From Streptomyces sp. NBS 14/10 (GTDB lineage Bacteria > Actinomycetota > Actinomycetes > Streptomycetales > Streptomycetaceae), in NCBI RefSeq assembly GCF_002224125.1, contig NZ_NCSM01000077.1, positions 1-6,714 of the forward strand: a stretch of 6,714 nt of DNA, read 5' to 3'. The notes beneath the pieces were generated by a model. It saw nothing but the letters and a program-made list of their open reading frames with translations. It made no database searches and had not been told where the DNA came from. Shown here piece after piece: positions 1-4,855 of this stretch. Position 1 is the stretch's first letter; every line of letters begins with the position of its first letter. The position numbers and the translations under genes were made by a program.

Positions 1-66
1 GCGGGTGCGGCTTTCGTCTCGGACCCTCCGGGTCCAAAGCGCCAGCGAGAAGGGGGAAGGGGAGCG
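1..66 (+). repeat. Diverged third copy of the 223-683 repeat, cut by the window edge
   Basis: Read on the plus strand, this stretch aligns with the outer part of the left arm (from about 246) and with the reverse complement of the right arm. The shared order of blocks is TCGTCTCG (14-21), a hairpin with a TCC loop (21-35), then AAAGCG, CCAGC and GGGAAGG. The hairpin stem is GGACCC/GGGTCC here but GCGCC/GGCGC in the two arms, so pairing is kept although the bases differ. Similarity fades after about 66, possibly about 115. The copy would begin left of the window. I see no gene in 1-169; 124-141 can form another short hairpin (GCTGCG/CGCAGC). Confidence 0.6.
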
Positions 67-421
67 GCTGGCCCGGCGTCCTGGTTCCTCAGCCCGGTGG
101 GCGGCTGGGCTCAAAGAGGCTCCGCTGCGCTCCGCCGCAGCTGCTGCCGCGCGGTGGCCGGGCGGTCAGTCCAGCGGTGCGCTGGACCGCAGGCGCGCGA
201 GCGCGACGAACGGACCAGCGAACGCTGGACGGCATGGTCCGGACGCCGCGTGCGCGCATCGTCTCGCGCCTCCGGCGCACAGCGGCCAACAGCGGGAAGC
301 AGAGGGGACGCCGGGGGCATCGTCGCCGTCCAGCCCAAGGGGTCGTCACCGGCTCGCGGGCGGGGGGCATGGTCGCCCGAAGCGGTGGGCGCCGGTCCGG
401 TTCGGGTCCTCCCCCCACCTG

Positions 422-477
422 CTCTTAAAAAAGTGCTTGATCTGCATCAAGTAGTAGATCAAGCGTCTTTTTTAGAG
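422..477. terminator. A/T-rich hairpin at the palindrome centre, terminator-like in both directions
   Basis: GCTTGATCT (435-443) pairs perfectly with AGATCAAGC (456-464) around a 12-base loop. The stem is flanked by an A-run on the left (427-432) and a T-run on the right (468-473), so RNA from either strand would carry a stem followed closely by U residues. That is the form of an intrinsic terminator and is unusual in such GC-rich DNA. The strand facing the cysteine hydrolase gene is the one most likely to use it. Termination is inferred from form only. Confidence 0.6.
437..450. promoter_or_regulatory. FNR-type box TTGAT-N4-ATCAA inside the central hairpin
   Basis: TTGAT (437-441) and ATCAA (446-450) are separated by four bases (CTGC), which matches the classical FNR/ANR consensus exactly. 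A further ATCAAG half-site lies at 458-463. CRP/FNR-family proteins exist in actinomycetes, but no promoter or regulated gene start is visible nearby. The similarity may be a by-product of the terminator stem, and the inner pairing would compete with the outer stem. Confidence 0.25.
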
Positions 478-733
478 GGGGTGGGGGGAGAGCCCAACCG
501 GACCGGCGTCCACCGCTCCGGGGCGCCCCTCCGCCGTTCCGCCGCCCCATCGGCCGGTGACGACCCGTTGGGCCCGACGGCGACGAAACCTCCGGCACCC
601 CCTCCCCTTCCCGCTGCTGGCCGCTTTGCGCCGGAGGCGCGAGACGATGCCCGCACCCGGCGGACGAAGCATGCCGTCCAGCGGCGCGGCGGGCGCGGAA
701 ACGGATCCGTCCCCGCTGGATGCGCCTCGCACC

Positions 734-1423
734 TCAGATGGCGTTGATCAGGTCCAGCACCTCGGACGTGGGCCGGACATCGCCGAACGACCGATAGATG
801 GTGTAGAGGGTGGCGTTGTGGTCTTGGTCCCGGCGGGCCGCGTTCGCGTCGGCGATCATGATGACCCGGAAGCCGAGGGTGCTGGCATCGCGCGCGGATG
901 ACTCGCAGCAGACGTTGGTGACGGTGCCGGTGATCAGGACGGTGTCGGTCCGGCGGTCTTTCAACAGCTCCGGCAGGGGGCAGCATCCCGGGAAGAACGC
1001 GCTGGCTGCGGATTTCTCTACCAGGAGATCACCGGGTCGCACGGTGAAGTCCTGCCACAGACGCCCGGCCGGCGGGCCGGTGCCTCCGGAGGTGCGGTAG
1101 GTCTCGGCGACCTCGGGGCCGTGGAACTCCTCGGCCACCGCGGACCGTTCGCGCACCTCCGGCAGGACCCAGGCGACGGTGCCGCCGGCCGCGCGAAGGG
1201 TGTCGGCGAGGCGGGTGATGTTGGGGACGATGCCGCGGCAGTACGGATTCTGCGACACGAAGAACGGCACCATGTCGACGACGACAAGCGCGGTGCGGAC
1301 CGGGTCCAGGTGGGTGAAAGCGAAGCGACGGCCACGGCGTTGCTCATGCCGGGCGTACTCGCGGCTCTCGATCCGCCACGCATGCTGTTGCGCCTCGCTA
1401 GCCCCGCCAGTTACCGATGCCAT
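734..1423 (-). CDS. Cysteine hydrolase, isochorismatase-like superfamily
   Basis: A 229-residue protein with the alpha/beta fold signature of isochorismatase/nicotinamidase-type hydrolases. The likely catalytic triad is Asp50 (in VVVDM), Lys137 (in LLVEKSAASAFF) and Cys172 (in TGTVTNVCCESSARDA). The last motif also carries the usual residues before the nucleophile and the conserved ArgAspAla after it. Family members hydrolyse small amides or vinyl ethers in the cytoplasm; the substrate here cannot be read from sequence. I chose ATG 1423-1421 because GGAGG lies nine bases upstream and the protein then has normal length. A longer in-frame ATG at 1489 would add 22 unconserved-looking residues that run inside the upstream gene. 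The first 26 bases overlap the end of that membrane-protein gene, suggesting translational coupling. CysCys at 147-148 and at 172-173 is unusual. The stop is followed immediately by the large inverted repeat. Confidence 0.9.
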   Translation of the reverse strand: MASVTGGASEAQQHAWRIESREYARHEQRRGRRFAFTHLDPVRTALVVVDMVPFFVSQNPYCRGIVPNITRLADTLRAAGGTVAWVLPEVRERSAVAEEFHGPEVAETYRTSGGTGPPAGRLWQDFTVRPGDLLVEKSAASAFFPGCCPLPELLKDRRTDTVLITGTVTNVCCESSARDASTLGFRVIMIADANAARRDQDHNATLYTIYRSFGDVRPTSEVLDLINAI

Positions 1424-1772
1424 CCCACGCGACCTCCAGCTCGCGCGCGCGAACCCCACCGAGCTCGGCGGCGACCACCCTATGTACATCGCGCATCTTC
1501 TGCATGCCGTTCATCCGGTCGAGTTCGGCACCGATCTCCCGGGTCCGCGGGTCCTTCCCTTTCATGCTGAGGAAGCCCCGGGTGCTGGCGATCACGGCGA
1601 GCTCGTCCAGGAGTTGGTCGGTGCGGGTGTCCTCGTCGACCGGGGAAGCGGCGGTGGAGCGGAGGGGCATATACGTGGGTCCGGGCCGCGATCGGCGACC
1701 GCGTAGGACGGCGAAGCAGCCGCCCAGCACGATGAGAGCAACAACCACGCCGATCAGTGCCGCCGGCTCCAT
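1398..1772 (-). CDS. Small single-pass membrane protein of unknown function
   Basis: A 124-residue protein that I do not recognise. Residues about 5-23 form one hydrophobic helix rich in Val, Leu and Ile. It is followed by a basic cluster (Arg24, Arg26, Arg27, Arg29), which predicts a short outside N terminus and a cytoplasmic C-terminal part of about 95 residues. That part has a variable Ser/Pro-containing linker (about 30-50), an acidic amphipathic stretch (46-62) and a C-terminal end rich in Trp and Gly (AWDGIGNWRG) that looks like a conserved motif. LGGC at 16-19 resembles a lipobox but sits inside the helix, so lipidation is unlikely. The start ATG (1772-1770) has AGGAG seven bases upstream. 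The 3' end overlaps the cysteine hydrolase start by 26 bases, so the two are almost certainly cotranscribed and may act together at the membrane. Confidence 0.8.
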   Translation of the reverse strand: MEPAALIGVVVALIVLGGCFAVLRGRRSRPGPTYMPLRSTAASPVDEDTRTDQLLDELAVIASTRGFLSMKGKDPRTREIGAELDRMNGMQKMRDVHRVVAAELGGVRARELEVAWDGIGNWRG

Positions 1773-1821
1773 ACCGCGTCTCCTTTCTCAGGGCCGATGG
1801 CGCCGGACGCTAGTGGGGGCG

Positions 1822-1841
1822 GTCGGGGACCGGTCCCCGAC
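1822..1841. terminator. Perfect 20-bp palindrome after the dehydrogenase gene
   Basis: GTCGGGGACCGGTCCCCGAC is fully self-complementary and could form an 8-bp stem with a CCGG loop. It begins 12 bases past the minus-strand dehydrogenase stop, which suits a GC-rich terminator without a U-run. It also lies about 50 bases before the start of the membrane-protein gene, with a possible minus-strand -10 hexamer TAGCGT at 1812-1807, so an operator for the downstream pair is the alternative. Confidence 0.5.
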
Positions 1842-1866
1842 AGGCCGTGAGCATCAGGCCGTGAGC
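1841..1866. repeat. Tandem 12-bp direct repeat spanning the dehydrogenase stop codon
   Basis: CAGGCCGTGAGC occurs at 1841-1852 and again at 1855-1866, a 14-base period. The stop codon of the dehydrogenase (1856-1854, minus strand) uses the junction of the two copies. It looks like a small slippage duplication at the 3' end of the gene. Confidence 0.7.
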
Positions 1867-2444
1867 GTCCTTCCGCGGGCGTCGCCTTCCACGGCGTCGG
1901 CGTAGGCGCGGGCGACATCCGCCGCCGGGGTGCCGATGGAGGGGTCCATGTCCAGGGCGACAAGGGTTTCGCGGACCCAGCCGGGGCTGACCACGTTCAG
2001 GCGGATGCCGCGCGGCATCTCCGTGGCGGCGGCGTACACGAACGCCTCCAGGCCCGCGTTGACCAGGTAGCCGAGCGAGCTGCCGGGGATGGGCTCGGTG
2101 AAGCGTCCGCTGGTGAGGGTGATGGAGCCGCCGTCGCGGAGGTGGGCGAGTGCTCGCCGCACGAGGTTCACCTGTCCGATCAGCTTGCCGTCGAGCCCGC
2201 TCCAGAACCGCTCGTCCGACGGAGCGTCCAGCGGGGTGAGGGCCCCGCTCGCGGCGCAGCACACCACCGCGTCGAGGTGGCCGTCCCCGAGGCCCGCGAA
2301 CAGGGCGTCGATCGAAGCGGTGTCCGCCATGTCCACCCGTACCGGGCCTCGGCGCGAGGCGCACAGCACCTCGTGGCGCTCCGCCAACGCGTCGGCGACC
2401 GCGCTGCCGATGGTGCCCGTCGCGCCGATCACAAGAATCTTCAC
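1854..2444 (-). CDS. Short-chain dehydrogenase/reductase, small atypical type
   Basis: A 196-residue Rossmann-fold protein. The nucleotide-binding loop GATGTIG is at residues 7-13 after a beta strand (KILVIG). An Arg pair (31-32) after the second strand suggests NADPH preference. VCCAASG (61-67) takes the place of the NNAG motif, Asn93 and Lys87 fit helix 4-5 positions, and SITLTSG (107-113) supplies the catalytic-serine strand. The Tyr-xxx-Lys pair is not intact: Tyr126 is followed four residues later by Ala130 in GYLVNAGLEAF. The C-terminal part keeps RLNVVSPGWV (148-157). Length is short compared with the roughly 250 residues of classical members. Start is GTG (2444-2442), preceded by only a weak purine stretch (GGGAC). 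It is transcribed away from the MmyB-like regulator across 149 bp, and such regulators often lie beside dehydrogenases of this kind. Substrate unknown; a non-canonical catalytic or ligand-sensing role is possible. Confidence 0.88.
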   Translation of the reverse strand: MKILVIGATGTIGSAVADALAERHEVLCASRRGPVRVDMADTASIDALFAGLGDGHLDAVVCCAASGALTPLDAPSDERFWSGLDGKLIGQVNLVRRALAHLRDGGSITLTSGRFTEPIPGSSLGYLVNAGLEAFVYAAATEMPRGIRLNVVSPGWVRETLVALDMDPSIGTPAADVARAYADAVEGDARGRTLTA

Positions 2445-2512
2445 TGGTTGTCCCGTCCGTTCCGCTGATGCTTGTCCTACTCAGGCTGCGGCGGGCGGCG
2501 GGCCGTACCCAG

Positions 2513-2526
2513 TCCCCTGTCGGGGA
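2513..2526. promoter_or_regulatory. Inverted repeat TCCCC-N4-GGGGA in the divergent intergenic region
   Basis: TCCCC (2513-2517) and GGGGA (2522-2526) flank TGTC. It lies between the divergent dehydrogenase and regulator starts. The same half-sites, in opposite order, make up the perfect palindrome at 1822-1841, which may be coincidence in GC-rich DNA or a shared binding preference. Confidence 0.3.
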
Positions 2527-2543
2527 TACACCCGTGGTGACTA

Positions 2544-2556
2544 CACCTGGCAGGTG
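2544..2556. promoter_or_regulatory. Candidate operator CACCTG-G-CAGGTG between divergent genes
   Basis: A perfect 6-1-6 inverted repeat centred 44 bases before the regulator ATG and about 106 bases before the dehydrogenase start. A second overlapping repeat, GTGC-AG-GCAC, spans 2554-2563. The position suits a site at which the MmyB-like regulator binds to control itself and the dehydrogenase. No convincing -10/-35 pair was found, so the assignment is inference. Confidence 0.4.
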
Positions 2557-2593
2557 CAGGCACCGCGGGCGCGCGTCCACGAGACTGGGGCGC

Positions 2594-3460
2594 ATGGACA
2601 CGCGTGAGGAGCTGGGGGAGTTCCTGCGGTCGCGGCGGGCGCGGCTGCGGCCCGAGGACGCGGGGCTTCCGTCGTACGGGGGACGGCGCCGGGTGCCGGG
2701 GCTGCGGCGGGAGGAGCTGGCGCAGCTCGCGGGGGTGAGCGCGGGCTACTACACACGGCTCGAACAGGGGCAGAGCCCCAACGCCTCGGACGCCGTGCTG
2801 GACGCCGTCGCCCGTGTGCTGCGGCTGGACGAGGCCGAGCGGGCCCATCTGTACTCGCTGGCCCGGCCGAAGCCGAGGGCCCGCCGCCGGGCGGCCAGGC
2901 CGGAGCAGGTGCGGCCGGGGGTGCGCGTGATGATCGAGTCGTTCGGGGATGTGCCCGCGCTGGTCATGGGGCGCTTCTGCGATGTGCTCGCATGGAACCG
3001 GATGGCCCATGCCCTGATGGCCGGACACCTCGACTTCGACGCGCCGAACCGCCCGGCCGAGCGCCCCAACATCGCCCGCCTGCTGTTCCTCGACCCCCAT
3101 ACGCGCGAGCTGTACGCCGACTGGCTCCGCAAGGCCCGCTCCACCGTCGCCGACCTGCGGTTGATCGCCGGTCGTTACCCGGGTGACCCCGCGCTGACCG
3201 GACTGATCGGCGAACTGACGGTGGGGAGCGCGGAGTTCGCCAAGCTGTGGGCCGCGCATACGGTGGGCGACTGCGGCACCGCCGCTCGTACCTACCGCCA
3301 TCCCGTGGTGGGCACCATGACGCTGATGTGCGAGTTGCTGGCGCTCCCGGAGGACGAGGGGCAGCGGGTGGCCGTGATGAACGCCGAGCCGGGGTCGCCG
3401 TCCGAGGAGGCCCTGCGGCTCCTCGCCGATCTGACCGCCGTGTCCCCGGACACGTTCTAG
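2594..3460 (+). CDS. MmyB-like XRE-family transcription regulator
   Basis: A 288-residue DNA-binding protein. Residues 1-90 form the HTH part: ELGEFLRSRRARLRPEDAG (6-24), GRRRVPGLRREELAQLAGVS (30-49) and the recognition helix GYYTRLEQGQSPNASDAVL (51-69). Residues about 105-285 match the MmyB-like ligand-binding (PAS-like) domain: PALVMGRFCDVLAWN (121-135), LWAAHTV (218-224), YRHPVVGTMTL (234-244) and VMNAEPGSPSEEALRLL (261-277). Known structures of this family bind a fatty-acid-like ligand, so a lipid-type effector is plausible but unshown. I chose ATG 2594 because family members begin just before REELGEFLRSRR. An in-frame ATG at 2468 would add 42 residues encoded across the intergenic operator region. 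The ribosome binding site is weak (GGGG at 2587-2590). The gene diverges from the dehydrogenase and lies 81 bases before the LLM oxidoreductase. Confidence 0.93.
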   Translation: MDTREELGEFLRSRRARLRPEDAGLPSYGGRRRVPGLRREELAQLAGVSAGYYTRLEQGQSPNASDAVLDAVARVLRLDEAERAHLYSLARPKPRARRRAARPEQVRPGVRVMIESFGDVPALVMGRFCDVLAWNRMAHALMAGHLDFDAPNRPAERPNIARLLFLDPHTRELYADWLRKARSTVADLRLIAGRYPGDPALTGLIGELTVGSAEFAKLWAAHTVGDCGTAARTYRHPVVGTMTLMCELLALPEDEGQRVAVMNAEPGSPSEEALRLLADLTAVSPDTF

Positions 3461-3476
3461 ACAGGCCCGTGCAACA

Positions 3477-3522
3477 ACCGCCTGCCAGAATCGGGCGGTG
3501 TCGGTGTACGCAGAACACACCG
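3477..3522. promoter_or_regulatory. Two adjacent inverted repeats between regulator and LLM gene
   Basis: ACCGCC (3477-3482) pairs with GGCGGT (3494-3499) across an 11-base loop, and CGGTGT (3502-3507) pairs with ACACCG (3517-3522) across nine bases. The first could end regulator transcription; the second, just before the ribosome binding site, could be an operator or leader hairpin for the oxidoreductase. No U-run or promoter hexamer supports either reading strongly. Confidence 0.3.
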
Positions 3523-3541
3523 CGGACGATGGAGGAGCCCC

Positions 3542-4570
3542 GTGCCGCTGACCTCGGAACCGTTGCACAAGCTGGGCTTCTTGACCATCGGACTGTTCGA
3601 CGAGGCCGACCCCCGCCGGGGCCATGAGTCGACCCTGCAGATCATCGAACTGGGCGAGCGGCTGGGTTTCGACAGCGCCTGGGTACGCCACCGCCATCTG
3701 CAGTACGGCATCTCCTCCCCCGTCGCCGTCCTGGCCGCGGTCTCGCAGCGCACCAGCCGTATCGAGCTGGGCACGGCGGTCATCCCCCTGGGCTGGGAGA
3801 ATCCGCTACGCCTCGCCGAGGATCTGGCGACGGTCGACATCCTGTCGGGCGGCCGCCTCAACCCGGGGGTCAGCGTCGGCCCGCCGATGCACTACGAGCG
3901 GGTCAAGGACGCGCTCTACCCCGACACCGCCGACGCCGAGGACTTCAGCTTCGAGCGCGTACGGCGGCTGCTGGACCTCGTACGGGGCGAACCGGCCACC
4001 GACTTCAGCGGTACCGAGGGCTTTGAGTCCTTCTCCGACCGCGTCCAGCCCCACTCCCCCGGCCTGGGCCGCCGCCTGTGGTACGGCGGCGGCAGTCTGC
4101 GGTCGGCTCAGTGGGCCGGTGAGCACGGGATGAACTTCCTGACCAGCAGCGTCGTCAAGGCGGAGGGGTCGGGGGAGCCCGAGGATTTCGCCGAGATCCA
4201 GCTCTCGCACATCCGGACCTTCCGCGCCCACCACCCGGACGGCGACCGCGCCCGCGTCTCCCAGGGACTCGTCGTCATCCCGACCGACAGCGCCACGCCG
4301 GAGCAGCGGGCCAAGTACGAGGCGTACGCCCGCGAGCGCACGCCCCGTACGGCCACCCCGCAGGGGCCGGCCCGCCTGATGTTCGCGCCGGACCTCGTTG
4401 GAACGTCCAGCGAGATCGCCGAACGGCTCTACGCCCACGCCGCCTTCCGGGAGATCGACGAGGTCGCGTTCGCGCTGCCGTTCACCTTTGAGCACGAGGA
4501 CTACGTCCAGATCCTCACCGACATCGCCACCGGGCTGGGCCCGGCACTGGGCTGGCGAGCGGCCGCCTAG
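3542..4570 (+). CDS. LLM-class flavin-dependent oxidoreductase
   Basis: A 342-residue TIM-barrel protein of the luciferase-like monooxygenase superfamily, expected to use FMN or F420. Visible family features are the first strand KLGFLTIGLFD (10-20), the helix ELGERLGFDSAWVRHRH (36-52), SQRTSRIELGTAVIPLGWENPLRLAEDLATVD (68-99, with the barrel strand and the typical Pro-Leu-Arg-Leu-Ala-Glu run), LSGGRLNPGVSVG (101-113), and the C-terminal phosphate-binding strand-loop near LWYGGGSLRSAQWA (179-192). GTSSEIAERL (287-296) matches the usual late helix that follows the substrate-selecting region. The start is GTG with GGAGG at 3531-3535, six bases upstream. It follows the MmyB-like regulator in the same direction after 81 bases and may be cotranscribed or regulated by it. 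The substrate cannot be predicted. The length is normal for the family. Confidence 0.92.
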   Translation: MPLTSEPLHKLGFLTIGLFDEADPRRGHESTLQIIELGERLGFDSAWVRHRHLQYGISSPVAVLAAVSQRTSRIELGTAVIPLGWENPLRLAEDLATVDILSGGRLNPGVSVGPPMHYERVKDALYPDTADAEDFSFERVRRLLDLVRGEPATDFSGTEGFESFSDRVQPHSPGLGRRLWYGGGSLRSAQWAGEHGMNFLTSSVVKAEGSGEPEDFAEIQLSHIRTFRAHHPDGDRARVSQGLVVIPTDSATPEQRAKYEAYARERTPRTATPQGPARLMFAPDLVGTSSEIAERLYAHAAFREIDEVAFALPFTFEHEDYVQILTDIATGLGPALGWRAAA

Positions 4571-4598
4571 GCCCGATACCGGTGACTTTGGCGTTCGC

Positions 4599-4620
4599 GG
4601 CCTGGCTTTGCGCCCAGGCC
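4599..4620 (+). terminator. GC-rich hairpin after the LLM gene
   Basis: GGCCTGG (4599-4605) pairs with CCAGGCC (4614-4620) across an 8-base loop, starting 28 bases after the oxidoreductase stop. There is no U-run, as is common for GC-rich actinomycete terminators. It ends three bases before the first unit of the 10-bp palindrome array, so it separates the two transcription units. Confidence 0.5.
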
Positions 4621-4623
4621 TTC

Positions 4624-4693
4624 GATGGCGCCAGCTGGCGCGACTTGGCGCCGTCAGGCGTCGCACGGCGCCATCAGGTGCCATCTGGCGCCA
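4624..4693 (+). repeat. Seven tandem 10-bp units, each carrying a TGGCGCCA-like palindrome
   Basis: Units begin at 4624, 4634, 4644, 4654, 4664, 4674 and 4684, with no indel. Their 8-base cores are TGGCGCCA, TGGCGCGA, TGGCGCCG, AGGCGTCG, CGGCGCCA, AGGTGCCA and TGGCGCCA. The two spacer bases vary (GA, GC, CT, TC, CA, TC, TC) while the core is kept, which suggests selection on the core rather than recent microsatellite growth. The 10-base pitch puts all cores on nearly one face of the helix. Tandem short palindromes at about one helical turn are typical operators of ribbon-helix-helix repressors, such as the met boxes of MetJ, and the next gene encodes an RHH protein. The rest of the intergenic region (4694-4800) shows only a small imperfect hairpin (CTGC 4752-4755 with GCAG 4764-4767). 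Confidence 0.8.
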
Positions 4694-4800
4694 TTCCGGG
4701 CTCCCGAGAGCGCATGAGCGCGCGTGGCACCACATTGCCCCAGGTCGACTTCTGCATGTTTTCGCAGGTCAGGGTGGTCGCTGTTGAGTTCACCCCCATG

Positions 4801-4830
4801 GGGCGCCACCGGGGCTTGCGCATGGCGCCA
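4801..4830 (+). promoter_or_regulatory. Two further array-type cores at the RHH promoter
   Basis: GGGCGCCA (4801-4808) and a perfect TGGCGCCA (4823-4830) are 22 bases apart, about two helical turns. The first lies upstream of the presumed -35 and the second inside the -35/-10 spacer. A protein bound to both would cover the promoter. They share the core of the 4624-4693 array, which lies about 115 bases upstream. Confidence 0.55.
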
Positions 4831-4855
4831 CAGTGATGCCATGATGACGTCATGG
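4816..4855 (+). promoter_or_regulatory. Probable leaderless promoter of the RHH operon
   Basis: TTGCGC (4816-4821) and CATGAT (4840-4845), 18 bases apart, make a reasonable sigma-70-type promoter. The ATG at 4852 lies six bases after the -10 and no Shine-Dalgarno sequence precedes it, so transcription probably starts at or beside the A of ATG, as in many actinomycete leaderless genes. CCATGA (4839-4844) and TCATGG (4850-4855) form an inverted repeat over the -10 and start codon, a second possible operator. Confidence 0.5.

Larger units (their letters stand above)
170..720. repeat. Large imperfect inverted repeat (quasi-palindrome) of about 0.5 kb
   Basis: The left arm (about 223-443) matches the reverse complement of the right arm (about 456-683) at roughly 80 percent by eye with a few small indels. 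The longest exact block is 24 bases (256-279 against 627-650). Others are the outer ends (223-236 against 670-683), 341-352 against 554-565 and 391-402 against 496-507. TCCAGCGG at 170-177 and CCGCTGGA at 713-720 may mark the outer limits. The motif TCCAGCG or its complement occurs at 170-176, 180-186, 223-229, 677-683 and 714-720. Open frames through the region differ between arms and have no ribosome binding site or recognisable domain, so I treat it as non-coding. The right end lies 13 bases beyond the stop of the minus-strand cysteine hydrolase, so it may be transcribed as its 3' UTR. It could be a MITE-like element, a BIME-like pair of repeats, or a structured RNA. No target-site duplication is visible. 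Confidence 0.85.

Noticed and set aside
1..720. Streptomyces chromosome telomere
   Set aside because: Telomeres carry several short palindromes at the molecule end; this is one large inverted repeat with a terminator-like centre and none of the familiar terminal motifs.
97..747. Long open reading frame on the plus strand through the inverted repeat (and overlapping ones on both strands in 5-986)
   Set aside because: The frame crosses both arms and the A/T-rich hairpin, has no ribosome binding site or domain, and shows low-complexity Arg/Ala/Gly composition. Stop-free frames are expected at this G+C content.
1424..1489. Upstream ATG at 1489 as start of the cysteine hydrolase
   Set aside because: No ribosome binding site there, it runs inside the membrane-protein gene, and ATG 1423 has GGAGG at suitable distance.
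1714..1718. Lipobox (LGGC, residues 16-19) in the small membrane protein
   Set aside because: There is no basic n-region before it, and the hydrophobic helix continues past the cysteine to a basic stop-transfer cluster.
2468..2593. N-terminal extension of the MmyB-like regulator from ATG 2468
   Set aside because: The added residues do not resemble the family and the DNA carries the candidate operators; family proteins start near REELGEFL.
2477..3697. Long minus-strand open frame opposite the regulator
   Set aside because: It is antisense to a gene with clear domains, and its Gln/His/Pro/Arg-rich translation is typical of a shadow frame in GC-rich DNA.
4624..4693. CRISPR array
   Set aside because: Unit length is 10 bases with 2-base spacers, far from CRISPR repeat-spacer dimensions.
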